The notes under the pieces were generated by a model. It ran no database searches, had not been told where the DNA came from, and saw only the letters and a program-made list of their open reading frames with translations. Positions 1 through 6,566 of a stretch of 9,579 bases of DNA are shown here, piece by piece (the stretch's first letter is position 1; every line of letters begins with the position of its first letter). The DNA comes from Methylocapsa sp. (GTDB taxonomy: Bacteria > Pseudomonadota > Alphaproteobacteria > Rhizobiales > Beijerinckiaceae): positions 7,067 to 16,645 of the forward strand of contig PLUZ01000282.1 of NCBI GenBank assembly GCA_003162995.1, written 5' to 3'. The translations under genes were made by a program, and so were the position numbers.

Positions 1-90
1 CTTTCCCCGCCAGTACAGATATATTGGCCCGGTCAGCCCAAGGATCGCGCTTGCCAGACGGTAGGCAGCGAGAAGCAGCGGGGTTTTCAC
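1..90 (-). CDS. waaA: 3-deoxy-D-manno-octulosonic acid (Kdo) transferase, N-terminal fragment (runs off the left edge)
   Basis: Only the first 30 codons are in the window. They start with GTG at 90-88 and read MKTPLLLAAYRLASAILG, followed by LTGPIYLYWRGK. This hydrophobic, membrane-anchoring start, with the LLAAYRLA pattern and a W-R basic stop-transfer end, is typical of alphaproteobacterial WaaA/KdtA. That enzyme moves Kdo from CMP-Kdo onto lipid IVA on the cytoplasmic face of the inner membrane. An AGGG element lies about seven bases before the GTG, and no in-frame ATG occurs just upstream. The order cysQ - DUF4170 - kdtA is common in Rhizobiales, which is the main support, since the fragment alone is short. 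The catalytic GT-B domains lie outside the window. Confidence 0.72.
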   Translation of the reverse strand, partial: MKTPLLLAAYRLASAILGLTGPIYLYWRGK

Positions 91-169
91 GGCGGCCCTG
101 GATATTTCAAACGGACGGCCCCTCTTCGCGGACGCGTCTTTCCGAAAGGCCGGGAGAGAGATGCCACAT

Positions 170-406
170 TCAATTATGGTCTATCGAAGGGTCGATCAGA
201 CGATGCAGATGCGTCACGAAATAACGCATATGCGCATTGTCCACTGTTGCCTGCGCCTTGGCTTTCCAGGCTTGGACGGCCGAGGCGTAGTCGGAAAAAA
301 AGCCGACGACATCGATCTTGGACAAATCGCGAAATTCGGTGCCGCTCAAATCCTTGAGTTCGCCACCGAATACAAAGTGGAGGAGTTGTTTGCCGTCCGT
401 GGTCAT
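170..406 (-). CDS. DUF4170 family protein
   Basis: A 78-residue small soluble protein with no signal peptide or membrane segment. It matches what I know of the alphaproteobacterial DUF4170 family. The central stretches LLHFVFGGEL, GTEFRDL, KIDVVGFF and VDNAHMRYFVTHLHRL are all typical, and the length is right for the family. Its function is unknown. I chose the ATG at 406-404, preceded by GGGAAG, over the TTG five codons earlier, because family members begin close to the LLHFVFGGEL motif. It lies 172 bases downstream of cysQ and 79 bases upstream of waaA on the same strand, so it may be co-transcribed with waaA. The conserved link to lipid A genes suggests, but does not show, a role near envelope synthesis. 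Confidence 0.85.
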   Translation of the reverse strand: MTTDGKQLLHFVFGGELKDLSGTEFRDLSKIDVVGFFSDYASAVQAWKAKAQATVDNAHMRYFVTHLHRLIDPSIDHN

Positions 407-577
407 AAGCTTCCCATCCAAGGATTGTGGTGGCCCCGTAGCCGTTTCCCGTCAAAGCTTTTGCATGTTTGATAAAACAATGAAAAAGCTCCCGGTCATT
501 TGTTTCAAGCATTTTCTGTGCGCGAGCCCATTACCTGCTGCGCGGGAATTTGCGCCATGCTTTGGCTGTCGCTAGCG

Positions 578-1405
578 TTATCTTTTGGCAAGGCCGTTCA
601 CCAACCGTGCCGCGGCGTTGACTTCAGCATGAATTTGCTCCGGGGCGGCGGTGAGCAGACCGTGACGCGTATCCTGGCGATTATAGACAATCGCGCATCC
701 GTCGAGGCTTGCCAAGCGGCCTCCCGCTTCATGGAGGATGAGATCGGCCGCCGCAATATCCCAATCATGGGAATTTTCCGAGGCGAAGCCGGCATCGAGC
801 GCACCCGAGGCGACTGCGGCAATACGCAATGCAAGTGATGAAATCTTGGGCTGTAAATCAAATCGGAGCCCGGCTTCATGTAGCTGCTTGGCGAGGAACA
901 CCGGCGCCGCCACCCGTGCCTCCGCACCAATCGCGTGAATTTTCGATACCTCGATGATCTTGTCATTGAGCCTTGCACCGGCGCCCTTGATCGCAACATA
1001 GGTTTCCCCGAGCGCCGGCGCGTGGACGATACCGAAAAGCGGGCGTCCGTCCTCGACAAGCGCGATCGCAACGGCCCAGGCCGAGCGGCCTGACATAAAG
1101 CCGCGCGTGCCGTCGATTGGATCGACCACAAAAACCAGATTCTTCGAAAGTCGTGCCAGCGAATCCTCGGTTTCCTCGGAAAGCCAACCGGCTTCCGGCA
1201 GCAGGGTTTCGAGACGCTGCTTTAAAAACCGGTCCACAAGATAGTCGGCTTCGGTTACCGGAGAGCCTCCCGCCTTGTGCGAAATTTCCGCGCGAGTGGT
1301 CGTACCCGGACGAAAATAGGCAAGCGCCATCTCGCCGGCGTGACGGGCGGCTTCCACGAAAGAATCAACTAGGGCATCCCCATACGAGATTGGAATCAAT
1401 GTCAT
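578..1405 (-). CDS. cysQ: 3'(2'),5'-bisphosphate nucleotidase CysQ (inositol monophosphatase superfamily)
   Basis: A 275-residue Mg-dependent, Li-sensitive type phosphatase. Members hydrolyse 3'-phosphoadenosine 5'-phosphate (PAP) to AMP, which removes the by-product of sulfate assimilation and phosphopantetheinyl transfer. Visible motifs are SPVTEAD (residues 48-54), the acidic pair in LSEETED (75-81), the metal-binding DPIDGTRGF (95-103) and the second-half motif WDIAAADLIL (215-224). All the expected metal ligands are present. DPIDGTRGF, rather than DPLDGT, is typical of CysQ in Rhizobiales, although a related inositol phosphatase activity cannot be excluded. I start at the ATG at 1405. 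A TTG at 1462 would add 19 residues and has a purine-rich AAAGGGAAAGG upstream, so the longer form is possible. Upstream of a DUF4170 gene and waaA, as in many relatives. Confidence 0.85.
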   Translation of the reverse strand: MTLIPISYGDALVDSFVEAARHAGEMALAYFRPGTTTRAEISHKAGGSPVTEADYLVDRFLKQRLETLLPEAGWLSEETEDSLARLSKNLVFVVDPIDGTRGFMSGRSAWAVAIALVEDGRPLFGIVHAPALGETYVAIKGAGARLNDKIIEVSKIHAIGAEARVAAPVFLAKQLHEAGLRFDLQPKISSLALRIAAVASGALDAGFASENSHDWDIAAADLILHEAGGRLASLDGCAIVYNRQDTRHGLLTAAPEQIHAEVNAAARLVNGLAKR

Positions 1406-1700
1406 CCGCCGAAACTGGGAGAAAGCTTTCTCTCGCTTATCGTGCTGCAATGCGGGAGACAAGCCTTTCCCTTTAAGGGTCCGGCGCCGGGCCTGCTTGG
1501 GCTTGGCTTACATGCAAAAGTTCCTTGGCGCCGTGAAAATTCCTAAACTTTTAGTCTTGGCGGAAACTGACCGGCAGCCATGGCGTGGCAAATTTATCGA
1601 CAAATTCCCGTTTACCGTTGATTCACCTAAGAATTTAGCGAATTGGATCCACCCTCGGCCGAAACTCCCGCTATCTTGACTCTACGGCTGAGGCGAACAT
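1406..1700. other. Intergenic region between divergent cysQ and the DUF6101 gene
   Basis: No gene is supported here. It must hold the promoters for both flanking genes, but I see no convincing -35/-10 pair on either strand. A TTGACT at 1676-1681 is too close to the downstream ATG (1701) to give a leadered transcript. The self-complementary block CCGGCGCCGG lies near 1482-1491. AT-richer patches with repeated AAATT/GAATT words occur around 1590-1650. A 60-codon open frame at 1497-1679 (plus) has no recognisable pattern and no good ribosome binding site. Confidence 0.5.
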
Positions 1701-2219
1701 ATGCGACAGGCTCTCTTTGCTTCCGACGCCCCAAACGAGTACCGGGCGTGGGCCGCCCATGATGCGCGCGCCGACGGCGGGTACCGGATGATCTTGCTGG
1801 CGCCGCGCCTTATCACGATCATGCGGTGTCTGCGGGGTGTGAAAATGCATCTCCAGGTGCCTATAGAGAATTATGCAGGCGTGGTTCTTGCCCGCGAGGA
1901 GCACCCGTCTGGCGGGTTCTTCAGCGTCCGCCTCGCGCATCGCGACCCGGAACTTTCGGTAACTTTACGCACTGCGAGCAATCGGGGCGAAAGCACGGAT
2001 GCCTGGCGTCAATGGGTGGCGTATTTCGCCATGCCGGCGCTGATTGAACGCGGCGGCCAACCGGAGATCATCGACCTGCCGCTGCTCGCCGGGGCAGGCT
2101 CTCTCCCGGCACTTCCACGCCGCCGCAAGGCAGCCTTACCGAAACGGCGCCAGCGCCTTGCTTTTTGCCGCCAAAGGAGCCGTAGCGGCAGACGAGCGAA
2201 GAGCTTTCGTAACGGATGA
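1701..2219 (+). CDS. DUF6101 family protein
   Basis: A 172-residue protein of unknown function that fits the alphaproteobacterial DUF6101 family. The features I recognise are DARADGGYR near residues 21-29 and RCLRGVKMHLQVPIENYAGV (about residues 42-61, a basic patch then the conserved P-x-x-x-Y-x-G-V). VRLAHRDPELSVTL follows near 76-89, then WRQWVAYFAMPALIE, and a very basic C-terminus (PRRRKAALPKRRQRL). There is no signal peptide or membrane segment. The basic tail could contact nucleic acid or membrane, which is inference only. The ATG at 1701 has GAGG about eight bases upstream. It converges on the kbp-like gene, whose stop is 130 bases away. Confidence 0.65.
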   Translation: MRQALFASDAPNEYRAWAAHDARADGGYRMILLAPRLITIMRCLRGVKMHLQVPIENYAGVVLAREEHPSGGFFSVRLAHRDPELSVTLRTASNRGESTDAWRQWVAYFAMPALIERGGQPEIIDLPLLAGAGSLPALPRRRKAALPKRRQRLAFCRQRSRSGRRAKSFRNG

Positions 2220-2349
2220 CGAAACCAGCAACGGAACTCTAATCGGCATGATGACAGCACGACAAGGATTATACGCCAGTCCGGCGTTTGCCAAAAAGGA
2301 TATTGGTCCAAGAGGCCGGTCGTTCCGCCGAGCCTCATTCTCTATCCAG

Positions 2350-2799
2350 TCAGTTGGCGAGCGGCGGAATCCGCAGCACTTGGCCTGGATAGATCTTATC
2401 GGGATCGGACAACAAGGGCTGGTTGGCTTCAAAGATCAATTGATATTTGCTGCCATGACCATGGCCATATTCGGTTTCGGCGATCTTCCAGAGCGAATCA
2501 CCGGACTTTACAGTATAAAACTTTGATTCAGGGGCTTTGTCGGCGGATGCGATATCGTTTTCGACCGTGGCAACACCAATCGAATTGCCGACGGCCAGGG
2601 CGATCTTCTCGGCCTCCGCCGTCGAGGCGGCGCTGCCAGTCAGCACGACTTTATCGCCCTCGGTCTTGACGTCGACCTTCGAGACATCGAGACCGTGTTT
2701 CTCGGCCTCATTCTTTAATTGATCAGGCGGGGCAGCGCTGGTTTCGGTCGCGCCGAAAATTTTCGCACCTACTGTTTTGGCAAAACTCAAGAGGCCCAT
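2350..2799 (-). CDS. kbp: BON and LysM domain protein, Kbp/YgaU-type potassium-binding protein
   Basis: A 149-residue protein, the same length I recall for E. coli Kbp (YgaU). It starts with MGLLSFAKTVGAKIF, has a BON domain at about residues 25-85 and a LysM domain at about 94-146. The LysM part is very close to the E. coli protein: FYTVKSGDSLWKIA, then IFEANQPLL, then DPDKIYPGQVLRIP. In E. coli the protein is cytoplasmic, binds K+ and shifts conformation. Consistent with that, there is no signal peptide, although a LysM domain alone would suggest peptidoglycan. The ATG at 2799 is preceded by GGGAGAG with good spacing, so I reject a 45-residue N-terminal extension. An inverted repeat lies just upstream of that ribosome binding site. 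It is divergent from the SDR gene. Confidence 0.87.
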   Translation of the reverse strand: MGLLSFAKTVGAKIFGATETSAAPPDQLKNEAEKHGLDVSKVDVKTEGDKVVLTGSAASTAEAEKIALAVGNSIGVATVENDIASADKAPESKFYTVKSGDSLWKIAETEYGHGHGSKYQLIFEANQPLLSDPDKIYPGQVLRIPPLAN

Positions 2800-2814
2800 G
2801 ATTTCTCTCCCTAT

Positions 2815-2833
2815 TCGCGTTTTTGCGACGCGA
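2815..2833 (-). promoter_or_regulatory. Inverted repeat just upstream of the kbp ribosome binding site
   Basis: TCGCGT and ACGCGA are perfect 6-base arms around a 7-base spacer, ending about five bases before the GGGAGAG ribosome binding site of the kbp-like gene. It could be a repressor operator or a small 5'-UTR hairpin. No regulator can be named from the sequence. Confidence 0.3.
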
Positions 2834-2893
2834 TTGTTCCAACTCCCTCTTCCAAAAGCTGCTCTTGGTGGAGCATCCAAAAAGCAGCGCAGT

Positions 2894-2923
2894 AAAGCCG
2901 GTGCGGTGCGAACCGCTTTTCTT
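2894..2923 (+). terminator. Hairpin followed by a short T run, in the kbp/SDR divergent region
   Basis: On the plus strand AAAG-C-CGGT (2894-2902) pairs with ACCG-CTTT (2912-2919) around a 9-base loop, with one bulged C, and TCTT follows. A competing fold has the 5-base stem GCGGT/ACCGC closed by a GCGA tetraloop (2903-2916). The position, about 120 bases upstream of the SDR start, does not follow any plus-strand gene. If real, it would act as an attenuator or insulator. It may be chance. Confidence 0.25.
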
Positions 2924-3041
2924 AAACTTAACAAACTGGCAAGGAAATGTCATCGATTTGATTGGCGGATCACAGCCGCATCGAAATGATCACGGTCGAC
3001 ACAAATCGGTGGTGGCTTTTCCGTGGTTTGGAAACCAGGGC

Positions 3042-3821
3042 ATGAATGGCGGATCTGATTTTGTAGCTTCACCTGGCGTGGCGCTCGTGACGGGCGCGGC
3101 AAAAGGGATAGGCCTGCGGATCGCCGAGAGGCTTGTGTCCGCCGGCTATTGTGTCGTTCTGCATTGCAGCGAGGGCTCACGCACGCATGCCGAGGCGGCA
3201 GTGGCGAGCTTGACCGCGCAAGGCGGCAAGGCGCGTGTCTTGCCCTCAGATCTCCGCGAGGCCGCAGCACTCGGCAGGCTCGCCGCCGAAGCCATCGCGA
3301 TCTTTGGGCCGCTCACCTTGCTCGTCAACAATGCCGCGATTTTCGAGGCGGACGATGCGGCGTCCTTCGATCTCGAACTTTGGGAAGCGCATTTTTCGGT
3401 GAACTTAAAGGCGCCTCTTATCCTTTCGCGCGATTTCGCCAAGCAGTTGCCAACTGGAACCGAAGGCGCGATCGTCAACATTATCGATCAGAGGGTGTTT
3501 CGTCCGACGCCCCAGTTCTTCACTTATAGCTTGAGCAAGTCGGCGCTTTGGGCCGCAACCCTGACGATGGCGCAAGCCTTCGCGCCGCAAGGCATACGCG
3601 TAAACGCAGTCGGGCCTGGCCCTGTCTCGCCGAACCACAGCCAGGGCGAAGCGGGTTTCGCGCTGGAGGTGCGGGGCCTGCCGCTCGCCCGCGCGGTCAC
3701 GCCGGACGATATCGCCGACGCGGTTCTCTATTTTGCCAAAGCACGCAACGTGACCGGACAAATGCTCGCGGTCGACGCCGGCCAGCATCTCGCCTGGCGA
3801 ACCCCCGATGTCGTGCTGTAG
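3042..3821 (+). CDS. SDR family oxidoreductase, pteridine reductase / FolM-like
   Basis: A 259-residue NAD(P)-dependent short-chain dehydrogenase. The cofactor motif is TGAAKGIG (17-24), followed by NNAA (96-99), the Y162-x-x-x-K166 active pair in TYSLSKSALW, and a C-terminal GQMLAVDAGQHLAW. At the usual catalytic Ser position there is an Asp (D149 in IVNIIDQRV). This is the pattern of pteridine reductase PTR1 and of FolM, the dihydromonapterin/dihydrofolate reductase. IRVNAVGPGPV also fits the rhizobial FolM-like group. These enzymes reduce pterins with NADPH. The Arg that PTR1 has in TGxxxRxG is Gly here, so the exact substrate is uncertain. No folB or folK gene is beside it. I start at the ATG at 3042 with GGAAA upstream, because the frame before it lacks family sequence. 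It converges on the TauE/SafE gene with 14 bases between stops. Confidence 0.82.
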   Translation: MNGGSDFVASPGVALVTGAAKGIGLRIAERLVSAGYCVVLHCSEGSRTHAEAAVASLTAQGGKARVLPSDLREAAALGRLAAEAIAIFGPLTLLVNNAAIFEADDAASFDLELWEAHFSVNLKAPLILSRDFAKQLPTGTEGAIVNIIDQRVFRPTPQFFTYSLSKSALWAATLTMAQAFAPQGIRVNAVGPGPVSPNHSQGEAGFALEVRGLPLARAVTPDDIADAVLYFAKARNVTGQMLAVDAGQHLAWRTPDVVL

Positions 3822-3835
3822 TCCGACGTGCGCTG

Positions 3836-4621
3836 CTAAATCAAGCCTATTGCCAAGCCTAAACCAACCATCGCCATCGCGCCCGCGACGGTCAGCTGGA
3901 TCGCTCGCAGTGTCACTTTTCCGAGAAGGCGAGCGCCAAAATAGGCACCGATAAACGCCGCCACGGTCGCAGCGGCGACGATTCCAATCATACTTGACGG
4001 AAGGAGTGCGAAGCTATGGCGATAGAAGGAAAGACCGTAGACTGCCAAACGCGCGGTGTCGACGATCACCGCCGATACGACGCTGGTGCCGATGAAGGCT
4101 TCTTTCGTCATCCCCGCCTTGATCAGGAAGGCCGCTCGCAACGCCCCTTGATTGCCGGAAAGACCGCCAAAAAATCCCGAGAGAAAGCCGCCTATAATAA
4201 GATACCGGGGCGAAAACTTCAGATCGGCAAATCTTGGACTGAGTTCGAGCAAAGCGAATGCCACAATGAGCAAGCCAATCACCACGCCGATGGCGGTGAT
4301 CTCATGCGTCCGGCCTCCCATAGTATAACTCACGATCGCAGGCAGAGCGGCAAAGCCATTCAAAAGACTCGCCCCCACGATGGCGGCGATCACGGCCGGG
4401 AGGCTGAACTTTAGCGCGATATGCCAATCCGCGCTCCGGCCCACGAGCGCAAGTTTGAACAGATTGTTGGCAAGATGAACGATCGCGGTCGCGGCAATCG
4501 CGACCGGCACCGGAAAGAAGAGCGCGAAGGCCGGCATGAGAACCGTTCCAAGTCCGAATCCGGAAAACAGTGTCACGCCCGACACCAAGACCGCCGTCAC
4601 GCAGATGATCAAATAGTCCAT
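3836..4621 (-). CDS. Sulfite exporter TauE/SafE family permease
   Basis: A 261-residue integral membrane protein with about eight hydrophobic segments. The family hallmarks are the two repeated half-motifs: GVTLFSGFGLGTVLMPAFAL (residues 15-34) in the first half and GGFLSGFFGGLSGNQGALRA (144-163) in the second. Family members move small organic or sulfur oxyanions such as sulfite, sulfoacetate or taurine-derived products, but the substrate cannot be read from the sequence. I chose the ATG at 4621, with GGAG six to seven bases upstream, over a start 16 codons earlier, because the hydrophobic N-terminus begins right after it. It is divergent from the SulP transporter gene and convergent with the SDR gene. 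A joint role with SulP in sulfur anion traffic is possible but is inference from position only. Confidence 0.85.
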   Translation of the reverse strand: MDYLIICVTAVLVSGVTLFSGFGLGTVLMPAFALFFPVPVAIAATAIVHLANNLFKLALVGRSADWHIALKFSLPAVIAAIVGASLLNGFAALPAIVSYTMGGRTHEITAIGVVIGLLIVAFALLELSPRFADLKFSPRYLIIGGFLSGFFGGLSGNQGALRAAFLIKAGMTKEAFIGTSVVSAVIVDTARLAVYGLSFYRHSFALLPSSMIGIVAAATVAAFIGAYFGARLLGKVTLRAIQLTVAGAMAMVGLGLAIGLI

Positions 4622-4895
4622 CGAGCACTCCAATGTGCAAGCTACATGCTGCCGGGCGGACGGCTCCACGACCGGACAAATGAGAGCTGGCCGGCTTGCG
4701 TTGCGCGGCCGCCATAATCATTCACCGGTTTCGAGCGCAAACCCAATAGTGATGGGTCACTGGAACGGGAAGCATATTTATCGATCGCGCGTTCTGACAT
4801 ACGCGCCATTGTCCAGGCTTCCCCCTCCTCGAAAATCCCCGCGGCCTCGGGAAACGATCGCCAAGCTCGGCTTTCGTCCGGCTAACCCTGAAATA

Positions 4896-4924
4896 TTGCA
4901 AAAATATTCCGGCCGTTTGCAAAA
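4896..4924. repeat. Direct repeat TTGCAAAA, 21-base period
   Basis: Two copies of TTGCAAAA at 4896-4903 and 4917-4924 lie on the same face of the helix, in an AT-rich patch about 150 bases before sulP. This is the geometry of a paired activator or repressor site. No regulator is identified. Confidence 0.3.
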
Positions 4925-4944
4925 CTCGATCTTTTTCCCGTGAC

Positions 4945-5069
4945 CCTCCTAGCCAGGGATCAGGAGGACGCCCAATATAAATTCTTCGGCGAACATGGCA
5001 TCGTTGACACGGTCTTAAAACCGGCATTCCCGTGAGCCGCCATGTCAAGTTGGGGGTTTTGTCAGGAGG
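4945..5069 (+). promoter_or_regulatory. Candidate structured 5' leader of sulP with alternative Shine-Dalgarno pairing
   Basis: CCTCCT (4945-4950) pairs with AGGAGG (4962-4967) in a local hairpin with an 11-base loop. The octamer TCAGGAGG at 4960-4967 is repeated exactly at 5062-5069, where it contains the sulP ribosome binding site, so the same CCTCCT could instead cover that site. Between them ACATGGC (4993-4999) pairs with GCCATGT (5039-5045), and inside it CACGG (5008-5012) pairs with CCGTG (5030-5034). CGGT/ACCG (5010-5013/5020-5023) is an alternative to the inner stem. This is consistent with a cis-acting RNA. I recall a 'sul1' RNA motif reported upstream of alphaproteobacterial sulfate transporter genes but cannot compare it here. 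The TTGACA within the region offers a promoter explanation instead. Confidence 0.35.
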
Positions 5070-5075
5070 CAAATC

Positions 5076-6566
5076 ATGCTTGCCCCAAATTTAACGCGCG
5101 GACCATTCGGCTTGAGTTACAGCTGGAGCGATGGCTGCAAGGATTTGCTTGCGGGTCTGACCGTTGCAGCGATTTCACTGCCACAGGGAATGGCCTATGC
5201 GCTGATCGCCGGTGTCGACCCTCGCTTTGGGCTTTATTCGGCGATCGTGGTGACTGCGGTTGCCTCGATCTTTGGTTCCTCTTCCCACCTTATCAATGGC
5301 CCGACCAGCGCGATCTCGCTTGTTGTCTTCAGCGCCTTGGCGTTTTTTGAACCGGGTCAACGCATCGAAGCCTATAAAGCGATGTTCCTGCTTGGCGTGA
5401 TGGTTGGTGTCATTCAAATTTTCATCGCTGTTTTCAAGCTCGGGGATCTCACCCGCTATATCTCGGAATCCGTCATTCTCGGCTTCATGGGCGGGGCGGC
5501 CCTTTTGCTGGCGATTGGCCAAGTCGCAAATCTTTTGGGCATCAGCGACAAGGGGACAGGCCAACAACATGTTCTCTATCGCTTATGGCTGACCCTGACG
5601 AAGGGGGATCCGTTCAACACACAGGCGATCGCCATCAGTGCCACGACGATCACGGTGGCGCTGCTTCTACGCAGGCTGGTGCGGCGCTACAGGCTGCCCC
5701 AAATGGACATGCTGGCGGCTTTGGTGTTTGTCGCATCGCTAGCCTTTCTGTCCGGTTGGACCCAACCCGATGTCTCCGGCAAGACAATTGTCGCGATCGC
5801 GGGAACCGTGCCGGCAAGCTTGCCTTTGCCACATATTCCGGAAATCAATTTCTCCTGGATCCCGGAACTTTCGTCGAGTGCTTTGGCGATTGCCTTTTTG
5901 GGTTTGCTGGAGGCGCTGGCGATCGCCAAATCGATAGCCAACCATACAGGTCAAAAACTCGACTATAATCGCCAATGCCTGGCGGAGGGGATCGCCAATC
6001 TCGTTGGCGGATTTTTCCGGTGCTTGCCGGGTTCGGGATCCTTATCCCGCTCGGCCATTAATTTCCAAGCAGGCGCGGCCACGCGGACGTCCGGGATCAT
6101 GACCGCGCTTGCCGTCGCGATAGCCTTGCTCGTCCTGGCGCCATTGACGCGCTATATTCCGAAGGCAGCGCTTGCCGGGGTGCTTGCGCTTACAGCCATC
6201 CGTTTAATTGACGTGCCGCGCCTGCGCTACGTTTTCCGCGCATCGAATTATGATGCCTGGCTGGTGCTGATCACCTTCTTCGCGGCGATTTTTATCGGCA
6301 TCGAATTTTCGATTCTCGTCGGCGTCGGTTTGTCGATCCTTTTGTTCATCCCGCGCGCGGCGAAACTGAAAACGGCCGAGCTTATCGTCAGTCCGGAGCG
6401 TGTCGTCCGCGAGCGTTTGTCGTCAGATCCGCCATGCTCCTCTATGATTGTGTTTGACTTGGAAGGAGAGCTTTTTTTGGCGCCGCACCAGAACTCGACC
6501 ACACTCTTGATGAGTTGCGGCGGCGCGCCATCCAGCAAGGCACGCGTTTCATTGTGCTGCGCCTGA
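5076..6566 (+). CDS. SulP family inorganic anion transporter, STAS domain interrupted by a -1 frame break
   Basis: The 496-codon frame holds a complete SulP membrane domain. This includes the N-terminal signature LPQGMAYALIAGVDPRFGLY (residues 35-54), INGPTSAISL (73-82), about ten or more hydrophobic segments, and a core motif near 310-330 with CLPGSGSLSRSAINFQAG. The STAS domain begins at about residue 455 (MIVFDLEGELF). The frame is then lost at residue 467/468, and about 29 unrelated residues follow to the stop. The rest of the STAS domain continues in the -1 frame to 6886, and the joined product would be about 603 residues, normal for the family. SulP proteins import sulfate, bicarbonate or other anions across the inner membrane, but the substrate is unknown here. 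The start is firm: ATG preceded by AGGAGG with 6-base spacing. Confidence 0.88.
   Translation: MLAPNLTRGPFGLSYSWSDGCKDLLAGLTVAAISLPQGMAYALIAGVDPRFGLYSAIVVTAVASIFGSSSHLINGPTSAISLVVFSALAFFEPGQRIEAYKAMFLLGVMVGVIQIFIAVFKLGDLTRYISESVILGFMGGAALLLAIGQVANLLGISDKGTGQQHVLYRLWLTLTKGDPFNTQAIAISATTITVALLLRRLVRRYRLPQMDMLAALVFVASLAFLSGWTQPDVSGKTIVAIAGTVPASLPLPHIPEINFSWIPELSSSALAIAFLGLLEALAIAKSIANHTGQKLDYNRQCLAEGIANLVGGFFRCLPGSGSLSRSAINFQAGAATRTSGIMTALAVAIALLVLAPLTRYIPKAALAGVLALTAIRLIDVPRLRYVFRASNYDAWLVLITFFAAIFIGIEFSILVGVGLSILLFIPRAAKLKTAELIVSPERVVRERLSSDPPCSSMIVFDLEGELFLAPHQNSTTLLMSCGGAPSSKARVSLCCA
6473..6479 (+). other. Slippery heptamer T TTT TTG at the SulP frame break
   Basis: Read in the sulP frame, the bases are CTT TTT TTG, so the heptamer T TTT TTG is in the correct phase for -1 tandem slippage. 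After the slip the next codons are GGC GCC GCA and give the family-like GELFFGAAPELDHTLDEL. The run is seven T, and eight T would restore the frame without slippage. A 7-base GC stem (6480-6486 with 6520-6526, 33-base loop) starts immediately afterwards. That is closer than the usual spacer for a stimulatory element, so it is weak support. Confidence 0.5.

Larger units (their letters stand above)
4622..5075. promoter_or_regulatory. Divergent intergenic region of tauE/safE-like and sulP genes (454 bases)
   Basis: No gene is supported. From left to right it holds the following. A CCTCCT lies at 4824-4829. An AT-rich patch has AATATT at 4892-4897 and 4903-4908. A direct repeat TTGCAAAA sits at 4896-4903 and 4917-4924, 21 bases apart, which is two helical turns. 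A hairpin occupies 4945-4967, and a nested inverted repeat 4993-5045. The sulP ribosome binding site AGGAGG is at 5064-5069. A perfect TTGACA lies at 5004-5009, but nothing resembling TATAAT follows at the right distance. It is therefore unclear whether 4993-5045 is leader RNA or promoter. Confidence 0.5.

Noticed and set aside
174..512. 112-codon minus-strand open frame over the DUF4170 gene
   Set aside because: It overlaps DUF4170 in another frame. Only DUF4170 shows family motifs.
407..577. Possible promoter (TTGAAA with TTTCAT) between cysQ and the DUF4170 gene
   Set aside because: The -10 match is poor and such pairs are expected by chance in 171 bases. Nothing else is visible there.
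1497..1679. 60-codon plus-strand open frame between cysQ and the DUF6101 gene
   Set aside because: No ribosome binding site and no recognisable sequence. It lies in an AT-richer divergent promoter region.
2823..3041. N-terminal extension of the SDR to a start at 2823
   Set aside because: The added 73 residues show no SDR or signal-peptide features and overlap the kbp upstream region. The ATG at 3042 places the cofactor motif at the normal position.
4995..5018. Seven-codon upstream reading frame (MASLTRS) in the sulP leader
   Set aside because: No ribosome binding site at a workable distance and no informative codon run. Its ATG simply falls in the inverted repeat.
4722..5072. 116-codon minus-strand open frame in the tauE/sulP intergenic region
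   Set aside because: No family resemblance and a composition rich in Arg, Pro and Cys. It covers the likely sulP promoter and leader.
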